From positions 1 to 13,800 of the forward strand of contig NW_013654774.1 in assembly GCF_000499385.1 (NCBI RefSeq): a stretch of 13,800 nucleotides of DNA, in the 5' to 3' direction. The notes beneath the pieces were generated by a model that did not search any database, had not been told where the DNA came from, and saw only the letters and a program-made list of their open reading frames with translations. Position numbers and translations under genes: made by a program. Below are positions 1 to 7,452 of the stretch, piece by piece. The first letter of the stretch is position 1. Each line of letters begins with the position of its first letter. Source of the stretch: Eimeria necatrix. Lineage: Eukaryota > Apicomplexa > Conoidasida > Eucoccidiorida > Eimeriidae.

Positions 1-4
1 CCCC

Positions 5-69
5 GAACAGCTCCGGATGTAACCGAGGTACTAACGACTGCATTTTATTTTGCAATGTCTCGTCGTTAG
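5..69 (+). pseudogene. 3' tail of a second Sec14-like last exon (partial copy)
   Basis: These 65 bases are identical to the end of the last exon of the Sec14-like gene on the minus strand (6732 to 6668). In the Sec14 frame they read on from the conserved GGTAP motif as TAPDVTEVLTTAFYFAMSRR and stop at 67-69. The four bases before it (1-4, cccc) all differ from the other copy (gggg), so the duplicated block seems to begin inside the exon rather than further upstream. With only four bases visible this is not certain. If so, it is a fragment carried along with the long reading frame that follows. If the window edge hides a full gene, it would be the 3' end of a second Sec14-like gene. Confidence 0.5.
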
Positions 70-318
70 CACTGTATTTCCTGTAGGCGGAGGCATGGAC
101 GACAGCGCGGTGCTTCCGCCTGCGATGGGTGCCCGCCCCCACCGCGTTGGAGGCGCATGTGATGCGTTTTGTGCACAGAATTGGTACCCTTTCCGCTTTT
201 ACCCGGGGCCGTTTGATCCGGAAGTGGAAAGTAGCCCAAGCGCTGTTGAAAGAGGAGTTGTTCGTTGGGACAGCGAGCCGGCGTTGCACACCAGGGTCCA
301 CCCCGTCGTTCACTGTGG
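5..318 (+). repeat. Left arm of a 314-bp identical inverted repeat
   Basis: Base-by-base comparison shows complete identity with the reverse complement of 6419-6732 (position p pairs with 6737-p). The arm contains the Sec14 exon tail, a 25-base spacer and the first 75 codons of the long plus-strand frame. Beyond 318 the two copies remain alignable without gaps: 11 differences over 319-448 and 12 over 449-481, after which similarity is lost. The spacer and early coding part being identical while the adjacent part is diverged suggests recent copying or gene conversion over an older paralogous junction. Confidence 0.95.
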
Positions 319-2782
319 GATATCTCTCCACACGTCCATTTTGCGATCCCACAGCCCAGACCGAAGTAGTTCACTTTTCCGATATGCAGCGTGGCTCCAC
401 CATCTTCCTGAACTGCAGTTAGCTCCAGCGACTGTTGCGTGGGCAAAGAATATGCTTCGCGGTCGCATGGTTGAACACCATGGGTCTCTGGCCGATTATC
501 TGCTACACCGAGAGAGAGTCGCGCAAGTGTCGAAAGCGGAAAATTCGTCTGGTGAAGCACGTGAAGTTTCTACTCTGGCTTCTCCTTTGTCGCCAACAAG
601 ACCCCGTTCTGTTTCTCAAGTTTTCTCCCCCACCAGTGTGTCCCCAGGGACATCTCCCGTTTGTTCGTTTTCTACTGCATTGGGTTCAGCAGAATATAAG
701 GCTGATGCTGCCTGTAGTTCATCAGGGCAGCAGACGGAAGTCTTAGCTTCGCAGAAAAATTCCCATCGAACTTCCGCTTTATGGCCAGGCGATCTCTTTT
801 TGAACGATGAGACAGGTGGTACTGCACCCTCAGAAGCAGTGCAGAACCATGCACCCGAACACCGTTCATTTGGTGCAGAAAATGCCGCCTTGATTAGGAA
901 CAGCACCGCTGCCCAGAGCACCATGCTTGTTCCCGGGCAAGCAGAGCGATGTGTGAGATCTCCACAAAAGTGTGCGGGGGAAGTCCGGCAGCATGAGCAC
1001 GGCACTTCTGGTCCTTCTGTGTTCTGTAGTGCTGGCAGGACCGATGCACCATCAGAGTACTCGCAAGTCCTCCAAGAGGATCTATCAGAAAGCGCTCACA
1101 TGGAGGTTCCCTCAGATCAAATACCAAAACAAGCACAGCGTGCCTCGAGCCCCTCTAAGAAGGTGGATAGCTTCGGGACCTTAGCGCATGACCGTGCCAA
1201 GTGGGCTGCTGGCAAATCTTTTGTTCTACCAGAGACCAAACGGGACGACCAGCTTGTATTCAGGTTTTCTTCTGTGGAGCCGCTAAAACGCACGACCAGT
1301 AAGTGTAGAGGAGCGGACTATGCGGAAGATTCAGGAGCTGTATGCTGTCTTCCGTCACCGGCGGGCTGCACGGAAACACTAGAGCAACAGGAACTATACG
1401 CTGAGGCAGAAGTGTATCAGTCAATCATTCCAAGGCAGCTGCAGCACCCAGATTCACCTCTTTCAAGATCAGTGGGTGGCTCCTGCCGGACTGTATCACT
1501 TCCAGGTGCAAGTGAAGGAGCCTTAGGCTCTCCGTCCAGCGCTTGCTGGCACAATACACCAAAATGCGAACGCACACCAAAATTGTGGCTTTCTTCCAGC
1601 GATAGCTTTTTCTCCCTCTCATGCGACGCTCCGAGGGAGGTTCTAAACGCAGAGAGGCTGGCTTGCGCCTTTCTTGAGGGTAGGGCTGACCATGTGGACC
1701 AGTCGCCCATATCGATTGCGGCTCCAGCTCCTATCTCGAAATCCCCGAAGAAGAGCATGGTGGATTCTATCCTCAATCAAGGCAGCGCATCACACCGCAG
1801 CAAGCTCAGTAGGACAACATCGTCCGTGGATTTGCAAAAGATCCGTATCCAAGGCATTTCACATTTTATTTCTCCGGTTGCAGCTGAGCCGTCTCCCTGT
1901 GTTTCAACTTTATCTGCCACAGAAAGCAGCATATCAGGGAGTTGCGTGCTTTGTGAAGGCAGCGTAAACTGTCAGGAACTGTCTAGTTCGCGAAACGATT
2001 GGTCCAGCAGTCAAAGGCAAGGGCTTGCTGATCAGTTGTGCGGAGGCACGGGTGGCGGACCCTGTGTCTCCGCGCAGCTAATGCACAGACGCAGTTCAGT
2101 AGCCACGGAGCAACAGTCAAAAGAAACTGCGGGAATTTTCCCCGAATCAGAAACGTCTCGTGTTAGGGAACTTCGAAGGCTAAGGCGTGTGGTGCGAGCA
2201 CTTTGTAATTCGGTCTCGGGAAATCATCGGCATTCGGAAAGGCGGCCAGCCGTTCAGTGTGGGTCACTCGATCAGTGCGATTCGTCTTCACGAGAAACCC
2301 GACCGAGACAACTGCAAAGACGTTACACTCGGAAAAAGTTGCACAAGACTGAAGTGAAACACCAGCTTGAAAAGTATGAGAGTGAAGAGCGGCCTTGTAC
2401 TGGGCTACGGCGGCGATTCAGCTGCCGCTTGCTCCCACAGACTTGCCCTGCAGAGGGTGCTACTGTCCCAGGAAATATTTTGAAACCAGCGAATGGAACC
2501 CGTCGTCACAGAAAGGCGAAGCTTTACCGGAAGCACCCTGGAGTTGTCCCAAAGACGCGTTTTCCTGTCTCTGAGAGCACGTTACGTGCTAGTGAGAGTG
2601 ACTGCGAACTCTGCGTGGGTGTACCGAGTGATGCAAAGTTGTCGAGGAGTTTCTTCTCAACATGCGGTACCTCAAGAAGAATTATTCGGCTGCCAGTATC
2701 GCTTTCTGACCGAGTGCGGCGAGGAACGCTAGGGCTTGCTAGGAGAATGCAGGGCAGTGTTCGCCGAAAGGTAAAAGTATAG
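95..2782 (+). CDS. Long Ser-rich protein of unknown function (895 aa), sharing its N-terminal module with the minus-strand 959-aa protein
   Basis: An uninterrupted 895-codon frame, far longer than expected by chance. The first in-frame ATG is at 95; the frame is open back to a stop at 32-34. Residues 1-75 are identical, and residues 76-118 closely similar, to the start of the minus-strand protein, including NWYPFRFYPGPFDPEVESS and SLFRYAAWL. The rest is unrelated to that protein. The body (about residues 130-680) is rich in Ser, Pro, Thr, Gln and Cys with SP motifs and no membrane segment, and looks disordered. From about residue 687 it becomes very basic, with clusters such as RRLRR, RRYTRKKLHK and RRHRKAKLYRK, ending RRKVKV, as in a nucleic-acid-binding or nuclear-targeted tail. 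I recognise no family. A later start (ATG 452 or 467) is possible if 95-422 belongs to another gene. No intron was needed to keep the frame open. Confidence 0.7.
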   Translation: MDDSAVLPPAMGARPHRVGGACDAFCAQNWYPFRFYPGPFDPEVESSPSAVERGVVRWDSEPALHTRVHPVVHCGISLHTSILRSHSPDRSSSLFRYAAWLHHLPELQLAPATVAWAKNMLRGRMVEHHGSLADYLLHRERVAQVSKAENSSGEAREVSTLASPLSPTRPRSVSQVFSPTSVSPGTSPVCSFSTALGSAEYKADAACSSSGQQTEVLASQKNSHRTSALWPGDLFLNDETGGTAPSEAVQNHAPEHRSFGAENAALIRNSTAAQSTMLVPGQAERCVRSPQKCAGEVRQHEHGTSGPSVFCSAGRTDAPSEYSQVLQEDLSESAHMEVPSDQIPKQAQRASSPSKKVDSFGTLAHDRAKWAAGKSFVLPETKRDDQLVFRFSSVEPLKRTTSKCRGADYAEDSGAVCCLPSPAGCTETLEQQELYAEAEVYQSIIPRQLQHPDSPLSRSVGGSCRTVSLPGASEGALGSPSSACWHNTPKCERTPKLWLSSSDSFFSLSCDAPREVLNAERLACAFLEGRADHVDQSPISIAAPAPISKSPKKSMVDSILNQGSASHRSKLSRTTSSVDLQKIRIQGISHFISPVAAEPSPCVSTLSATESSISGSCVLCEGSVNCQELSSSRNDWSSSQRQGLADQLCGGTGGGPCVSAQLMHRRSSVATEQQSKETAGIFPESETSRVRELRRLRRVVRALCNSVSGNHRHSERRPAVQCGSLDQCDSSSRETRPRQLQRRYTRKKLHKTEVKHQLEKYESEERPCTGLRRRFSCRLLPQTCPAEGATVPGNILKPANGTRRHRKAKLYRKHPGVVPKTRFPVSESTLRASESDCELCVGVPSDAKLSRSFFSTCGTSRRIIRLPVSLSDRVRRGTLGLARRMQGSVRRKVKV
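319..481 (+). repeat. Diverged extension of the inverted repeat, left side
   Basis: Pairs with 6256-6418 on the minus strand without a single gap. Differences by eye number 11 in 319-448 (about 91% identity) and 12 in 449-481 (about 64%). In the long reading frame the first 11 differences fall 2, 4 and 5 at codon positions 1, 2 and 3, so there is little third-position excess. Amino-acid changes include I/V, H/R twice, S/I, A/T and A/V. The gapless, in-frame alignment supports coding in this frame; the weak third-position bias suggests relaxed or diversifying selection. Confidence 0.75.
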
Positions 2783-3762
2783 CAGCATATGTGATCGCCG
2801 CAGTTGTTACTGTGTCATTTCTGTTAGGATGACGTCCTTTACTTTGGGAAACCTGGAGCAACCAGTGTGCCTTTACCCGTAGAGGCTTGCACGGCGCGTG
2901 GGATTCTAACTGCTTAGTGCTCGACTCCGAACGGCACCAGTGACACCCTTCGCTAGAGCGGTTCGACTTCGGTACATTTAATGCTCGAACGTGATTGATG
3001 GCGCATTATGCCGTAGCGCCACATTGTGTGTCCGTGCTTATTTGACCTGGGGTCTTCTGGGCTCATGAGGTAGCCAGAGTTCGCACGCTGGAAGCCCTCC
3101 ATTCATAACTGGTTCAGCGGTCCTTGTGACTCGGTACTGAGCCGAAATTTGGCCCAGTTTGCGTCAAGTAGTGTCGCCGCTAATGAGGCATTTATCGCTT
3201 GCGCTTTCTACGTCTTCAACATCTGCATGAGTAATAAGCATCTCAGATCTTTTACTGTCCTCTCCCCACCTCCACCTTGGCAAAGTTCCCACCGTACTAC
3301 TTTTCGGGCGAACTGGAACATTTCCATGTTCCGTTTGACTCAAGGTCTTGAAGAGCTTTCCAGGAACCAGTACAGCTCTCCTTCAAAGTAGCGAATTTGA
3401 ATTTTATGCTGTACATAGCTACGCCTTATATGCATGCGAGCGTTGGTCATATTGGCTCAACAGGCGGTGTGATGAAGAGCATCGCGTACAGAACGATGCG
3501 GGGTCCGCACACATAACAGAAGTACTGTTTCGTATCACGACCCTTTTTGACGTTTTTGACTCTAAATTCGTGCCATGCAAACGCACTTGCCAGCATCAAG
3601 CTCCTCAAAGAAATCTGTTGATGAGCACGCTTTCAGAGACCGGCACAGTCACCGTGCGTTGCCACATGTGATGAACCATGTCCGAGCGAGCGACTGCGCT
3701 TGTTTTAGCGGTGCACAGGGGTTTGTGGAGCCGGACATGAACTACTGGGAATCCCCACGTCA
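2783..3762. other. Convergent intergenic gap, 980 bases
   Basis: It lies between the stops of the two converging long frames and should contain both 3' untranslated regions. Only short open frames without ATG support or recognisable motifs occur here. I see no hairpin repeat copies, no tRNA-like block and no clear polyadenylation signal. Confidence 0.6.
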
Positions 3763-4326
3763 TCACACGCTAAGAGGCCCAAGAAGCCTCGAAATGTGGC
3801 TTGCCTTTAGCGACGCCACACGGCGAAGCCTTGCACGTCGTGCTGAAGACTTCGTGTGCGCGTGGTGTTGCAGCCCTGGCCTCTTGTAAAGTAGCTTCCC
3901 AGTTGCTGTAACTTTAAAACGCTTATCGATTGAACCCCTAGACTTCGGTTTCACCGCGGCAACACGAACAGCGCGACGCATTGAAAGTCCTTGTGGAGCA
4001 GTCAACGAGACAGGATTCGAATGGCCACTGAGAATTAAGTGTTCATAGCGGGAAGGTCTAGGTTCGCCCGGAGCTACATAATAGCTGGAAGAATTTACCT
4101 GCCGATGCCTACCCACGACATAGTTGAAGGCGGCAGGTGGCGAGAAAGGGTAACGCGTTGACTCCAACCACGCGACGTGACACTGCCGTTGTGTGAGGCC
4201 TTGGGAATTCACCGCCGAATTTCCCCTGTTCAGCATGCACCTTCGAATGAAGTGCCCTGCTTGACTGCTCAAGTTCCCACCCCTATGTGTCAACGCCGCC
4301 AAAACTAAAAGTGGCCCTGCACACAT
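3763..4326 (-). CDS. rpl35: Organelle-targeted ribosomal protein bL35 (187 aa), possible separate gene within the long frame
   Basis: Nested in the same frame as the 959-aa protein. The ATG at 4326 gives MCAGPLLVLAALT, a short signal-peptide-like start, then a leader of about 110 residues with few acidic residues, then the complete bL35 domain in the last 62 residues. The match to the family is seen in the KRFKVT.TGK block, the basic HTKSSARRARLRR block and the C-terminal SRLLGPL, with the expected spacing. A 187-residue length suits a nuclear-encoded plastid or apicoplast bL35 with bipartite targeting; a mitochondrial one is the alternative. The hydrophobic run actually begins about 19 residues before this Met, so the true start may be upstream, possibly in another exon. 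This is bL35, not the cytosolic protein often called RPL35 (uL29). Domain identity is strong; the gene boundary is uncertain. Confidence 0.7.
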   Translation of the reverse strand: MCAGPLLVLAALTHRGGNLSSQAGHFIRRCMLNRGNSAVNSQGLTQRQCHVAWLESTRYPFSPPAAFNYVVGRHRQVNSSSYYVAPGEPRPSRYEHLILSGHSNPVSLTAPQGLSMRRAVRVAAVKPKSRGSIDKRFKVTATGKLLYKRPGLQHHAHTKSSARRARLRRVASLKASHISRLLGPLSV

Positions 4327-6642
4327 TGACGAAGGAAACGCTGCCACTGCCAAAAGAAACAGCGGTAGCAGCCTCCCAATTACCCGCCTCGGCCTTAGAC
4401 TGCCGCCAGATTTTATCCTGCTTTTTCCCAGCACCCCAGAGTCTGGCTGGTTCGCTTCAATTCGAACCTCAACCGGCTTTGAGCTTCGGTCAACGCTGCA
4501 CAATACAGCCTCCTGTGATTGGCAGCTTACTTTACTTGCTTCCCAACGTTTTATCTTGGTAGCCGGCTGCAAAGTGTTAAGATATGCTGCCTTTCTGTCA
4601 ATTGGTGCGACGCGCCGGCCTTCTGTGTCTGCGTTTTGAGCTATCCTTTCTTGATGCCTTGAATGCAAGGATACACCTCTGCTTCGATACGATGGTACTG
4701 AACATAAAACGCCATCATGATGCCGAGTTGCCGACGTGCTTAGTTCCTCAGAATGTGATGAAGTAGTGGATTGGTCTCCAAGGAAATGGGCGCCTGTCGC
4801 TTTATGGGCATGAAACTCAATTTTGCCGCGAGTTTGAGGCATTAGCGTCTGCGTCGCATTTCTTGGCTTCCTCGTTTGTAGTCGCGGACTTCTAACACAC
4901 TGGCGCCCCATCACTCCTGGTACTGCTGCTTTCCGCTGGATTCCTCCAAACACTTGTCCATCAGGTGGTGAGGCAGGCCGGACTGTTTTCTCCAAGTAGA
5001 GGCGTGATGGCGTTTCCATTGTTCCTGCCTCGCTAATTCCGCGCAAATTTGGTGCCCTGGATCCTCCTAACGAAACATCCGGCATGTTTCGCCTGCTTCC
5101 TCGCATTGTCAAGCATGTCCGCGCGATGGTCCTACCGCACTTCCCCGCCGCACTAAGGAAGCTGCTACCTTCGCTGAGATGCCGCGGTGACAGTAATCTG
5201 TCTCGGCAATGCGCTTTCTCGACTGAATTATCCGCACGTCGAAAGCCTATATTCTCCTTCTCAGCATCTGATGATAGCTGCACGGAGGGTTGACATCCTA
5301 TAGCCAGCGCGTTCGGCTCGTGACAACTTCCATAAAATTTGTTCAACTCAAACAATGCAGCCCCCAGACTTTCCTCGTTTTTCCCCTGCGTTTTAAATAA
5401 GCGCGTAACCTTTAGCGAGCTCAAGCCTTGCGCCGCCTGCCCTTCTTCGAGCAGTGCCATACACTTCTGCTTCGAAAATATGATCCCGTTAGACAGAGCC
5501 TGTAACTTCACGTTCACCACTCGGGAGATCGCACTGGTTTCACGAGCCATTTGCGCTTCGTCGCGAGGCTTCGCAGCGCTCTCGGACGTAGCAGTAGTAG
5601 TGTGCATCGATATCGAGCGGGCATGCGAAGAAGAATACTGCCACACCGAACAAAGCTGCTCCTCTAAAGGGGCGCGCCGCTGAGAAGAGACGCTAAACGA
5701 CCCAGCAACAAGCGCTGCCGCTGAAAGAGATTCAGTAATGAGACAAAAGCGTGCCTTGTGAAGTCGTATCACTGTTATGCATGCCTTTGAGCTGGTGGAA
5801 GCGAACATGGACATTGCCTGCCTTGCTGTAGATTCCATAACTTTGAAGCTGCCGGCTGGTAATACTTCTGTGTAGCCCGCGAGTGAATGCTCCATTACAA
5901 AGCTATGTGACTCACTGCAGTGGGCTGCTATACTCTCTGGCAGCAGCGCAAGCAGGCAGTCAGGTGGCGAAGAAGCCGTCGAAGATATCTCACCACCTAG
6001 AAGTCTCTGCGAAGGATAACGCTGCCCAGTACATGCTCTAGACATTTTTCCAGGTGTCTTTCTCATCGCAGAAGAAGGTGACAACTGCTCAATTGAGCTC
6101 TGTGAGCTGGCATCCACTGTGACCAAACATGTCTTTGTATCTGAAACCGCAGACAAAGTCCCGGGTTCTTCGGTGGCCGACTCGTTGCAAACTCGCCCAT
6201 CTTGATCCACTGCTGTTTCCAACGAGTTCCCTTTCAGATGGCGAATTAAACACTTATGATGCGCCACCAGGTGATGGCAAACCATACGCTTTGCCCATAC
6301 AACTGTTGTTGGAGCTAACTGCAGTTCAGGAAGATGACGGAGCCACGCTGCATATCGGAAAAGTGAAATACTTCGGTCTGGGCTGCGGGATCGCAAAATG
6401 GACGTGTGGAGAGATACTCCACAGTGAACGACGGGGTGGACCCTGGTGTGCAACGCCGGCTCGCTGTCCCAACGAACAACTCCTCTTTCAACAGCGCTTG
6501 GGCTACTTTCCACTTCCGGATCAAACGGCCCCGGGTAAAAGCGGAAAGGGTACCAATTCTGTGCACAAAACGCATCACATGCGCCTCCAACGCGGTGGGG
6601 GCGGGCACCCATCGCAGGCGGAAGCACCGCGCTGTCGTCCAT
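3763..6642 (-). CDS. 959-aa fusion-like protein: shared N-terminal module, Ser-rich body, C-terminal ribosomal protein bL35 domain
   Basis: An uninterrupted 959-codon frame starting at the ATG matching position 95 of the left copy. Residues 1-118 are the shared module (first 75 identical to the plus-strand protein). Residues 120-750 are Ser-rich and low in recognisable domains, with a more helical stretch around ALFELNKFYGS. Residues about 754-784 are strongly hydrophobic (RLLPLFLLAVAAF, then PLLVLAAL), like a signal peptide or membrane segment. Residues about 785-897 are poor in acidic residues and rich in Ser, Arg, His and Gln, like a transit peptide. Residues 898-959 are a bL35 domain (KRFKVTATGKLLYKR, HTKSSARRARLRRV, SRLLGPL). 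bL35 is normally about 65 residues, a small protein of the bacterial-type large ribosomal subunit. An 840-residue leader is abnormal: either a true fusion or two genes without a stop between them. The start is 25 bases after the stop of the Sec14-like gene on the same strand. Confidence 0.65.
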   Translation of the reverse strand: MDDSAVLPPAMGARPHRVGGACDAFCAQNWYPFRFYPGPFDPEVESSPSAVERGVVRWDSEPALHTRVHPVVHCGVSLHTSILRSRSPDRSISLFRYAAWLRHLPELQLAPTTVVWAKRMVCHHLVAHHKCLIRHLKGNSLETAVDQDGRVCNESATEEPGTLSAVSDTKTCLVTVDASSQSSIEQLSPSSAMRKTPGKMSRACTGQRYPSQRLLGGEISSTASSPPDCLLALLPESIAAHCSESHSFVMEHSLAGYTEVLPAGSFKVMESTARQAMSMFASTSSKACITVIRLHKARFCLITESLSAAALVAGSFSVSSQRRAPLEEQLCSVWQYSSSHARSISMHTTTATSESAAKPRDEAQMARETSAISRVVNVKLQALSNGIIFSKQKCMALLEEGQAAQGLSSLKVTRLFKTQGKNEESLGAALFELNKFYGSCHEPNALAIGCQPSVQLSSDAEKENIGFRRADNSVEKAHCRDRLLSPRHLSEGSSFLSAAGKCGRTIARTCLTMRGSRRNMPDVSLGGSRAPNLRGISEAGTMETPSRLYLEKTVRPASPPDGQVFGGIQRKAAVPGVMGRQCVRSPRLQTRKPRNATQTLMPQTRGKIEFHAHKATGAHFLGDQSTTSSHSEELSTSATRHHDGVLCSVPSYRSRGVSLHSRHQERIAQNADTEGRRVAPIDRKAAYLNTLQPATKIKRWEASKVSCQSQEAVLCSVDRSSKPVEVRIEANQPDSGVLGKSRIKSGGSLRPRRVIGRLLPLFLLAVAAFPSSMCAGPLLVLAALTHRGGNLSSQAGHFIRRCMLNRGNSAVNSQGLTQRQCHVAWLESTRYPFSPPAAFNYVVGRHRQVNSSSYYVAPGEPRPSRYEHLILSGHSNPVSLTAPQGLSMRRAVRVAAVKPKSRGSIDKRFKVTATGKLLYKRPGLQHHAHTKSSARRARLRRVASLKASHISRLLGPLSV
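6256..6418 (-). repeat. Diverged extension of the inverted repeat, right side
   Basis: Counterpart of 319-481. Similarity falls in a gradient from about 91% to about 64% and then disappears near 6256, inside the long minus-strand frame. No gaps are needed in the alignment, and the two long frames stay in register through it. Confidence 0.75.
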
Positions 6643-6650
6643 GCCTCCGC
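6315..6650 (-). other. Alternative reading: possible extra terminal exon of the Sec14-like gene (mirror at 87-422 on plus)
   Basis: If Sec14 exon 3 were spliced after its GAT codon at the GTAACC donor (6718) to the acceptor after TTTCCTGTAG (6651), the phase is 0 on both sides. The protein would then continue for 111 codons in a frame different from the long one, including RGRLIRKWKVAQALLKEEL, to a TAG at 6315. The 68-base intron contains TACTAAC, but only about 15 bases after the donor, which is close for a branch point. Both copies keep this frame open to the same stop. Against it, the four coding differences between copies in this frame are all non-conservative, while in the long frame they are milder and similarity continues past the stop. 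Confidence 0.2.
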
Positions 6651-6732
6651 CTACAGGAAATACAGTGCTAACGACGAGACATTGCAAAATAAAATGCAGT
6701 CGTTAGTACCTCGGTTACATCCGGAGCTGTTC
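6419..6732 (-). repeat. Right arm of the 314-bp identical inverted repeat
   Basis: Reverse complement is identical to 5-318. It spans the last 65 bases of the Sec14-like exon, the 25-base gap and the first codons of the 959-aa frame. This side has the intact upstream exon, so it is the more likely source copy. Confidence 0.95.
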
Positions 6733-6889
6733 CCCCGAATTTCTTCTCAATTTGATGAGAAGCAAACTGTGCTCGCCGCTCCTGCTGCCACTCATCGAAA
6801 CTTGTGAACACTCTAAATTTCTTCGCTGTAGTTGACGGCAAAGAAGCCACCAGTGGTTTAGCCACAAAGTGGAACAGCCTTGGTGCGTG

Positions 6890-6890
6890 C
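6890..6890 (-). other. One-base frame break inside the CRAL-TRIO domain
   Basis: Upstream homology reads ...TAT ATT CTT (YIL) and downstream homology begins CAC GCA CCA (HAP), with a single G between. Removing that one base restores the conserved spacing of the family, in which this segment reads like FYIINAP. No intron fits in so short a space. A break anywhere within about ten bases upstream would also serve. Confidence 0.85.
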
Positions 6891-6905
6891 AAGAATATAA
6901 AAACG

Positions 6906-6922
6906 ATAGAGGCGGCCTCTAT
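6906..6922. other. 17-base palindrome next to the frame break
   Basis: ATAGAGGC and GCCTCTAT are perfect 8-base arms around one G. On the coding strand it encodes the YRGRLY region, where the CRAL-TRIO family usually has YPER followed by Leu or Met. The palindrome thus coincides with the atypical residues and lies 16 bases before the frame break. Confidence 0.7.
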
Positions 6923-7044
6923 ACGATCCTTGTATTAGTTGCATCAACTTAAAAAGCAGCGGCAATGGAAAACTAGATATCGATATACCACTCAGGTCAC
7001 ACAGGATGCACCAACTTTCGACCTTTCCCGCGACGCACAAGTAC

Positions 7045-7267
7045 CTGAAAGAACCCAATGCAAACATACGCAATAGCCACAGCCATAGAAACCCAATGAC
7101 AGAGCTGCCTCGATAACATCTAAACGTCAACTGTTCATCGGTCTTGTACATAGGTCACGCATCCGCACTGTCCCGTCTACGAAGCATCAGCACCTACTAA
7201 TCGCACTGAATTCCTGAACTATGAAGTCCCCCGGCGCAGTGGCAGCCAGTACTGCAAGTCAGCTTAC
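7045..7267 (-). other. Intron 2 of the Sec14-like gene (223 bases)
   Basis: Donor AAG|GTAAGC at 7267 and acceptor TTCTTTCAG|G at 7045. It interrupts an Arg codon (phase 2) and joins CLEFFLR to YLCVAGKVES, restoring continuous CRAL-TRIO homology. Stops occur in all relevant frames inside it. Confidence 0.85.
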
Positions 7268-7452
7268 CTTAGGAAGAATTCTAGACAAAAGATGATAAGG
7301 CGAGTAACCTTCTCTTCCACCCCACCGTCCCTCTGCAGCTGTTGCAATCTTTGCAGTGAGACTACAAGAAGCGGCCGCAACTTCCTGTCCCTTCCATGCC
7401 AATAACATGCGCCCAAGCTCCGCAGCTCATAGTACACTTCAGACTCAAGCAC

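Noticed and set aside
50..94. A start at TTG (50) for the long frame, adding 15 residues
   Set aside because: The first ATG in frame is at 95; the upstream bases include the end of the Sec14 exon copy and acceptor-like sites, so translation from TTG is unlikely. The same applies to 6687 on the minus strand.
66..560. Opposite-strand open frames of 164 and 180 codons over the two repeat arms (66-560 on minus; 6129-6671 on plus)
   Set aside because: They are antisense shadows of the same duplicated sequence, start without a convincing ATG context and carry no recognisable domain.
4011..4040. GATTCGAATGG as a tRNA T-arm
   Set aside because: It lies inside the bL35 coding leader and no matching acceptor or anticodon arms surround it.
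4287..5683. Plus-strand frames of 60-114 codons
   Set aside because: All lie antisense to the 959-codon frame and show no independent signal.
6858..7151. Reading 6858-7151 on minus as one 97-residue protein
   Set aside because: Its first part is intron 2, its middle is Sec14 exon 3, and its end is out of frame after the one-base break.
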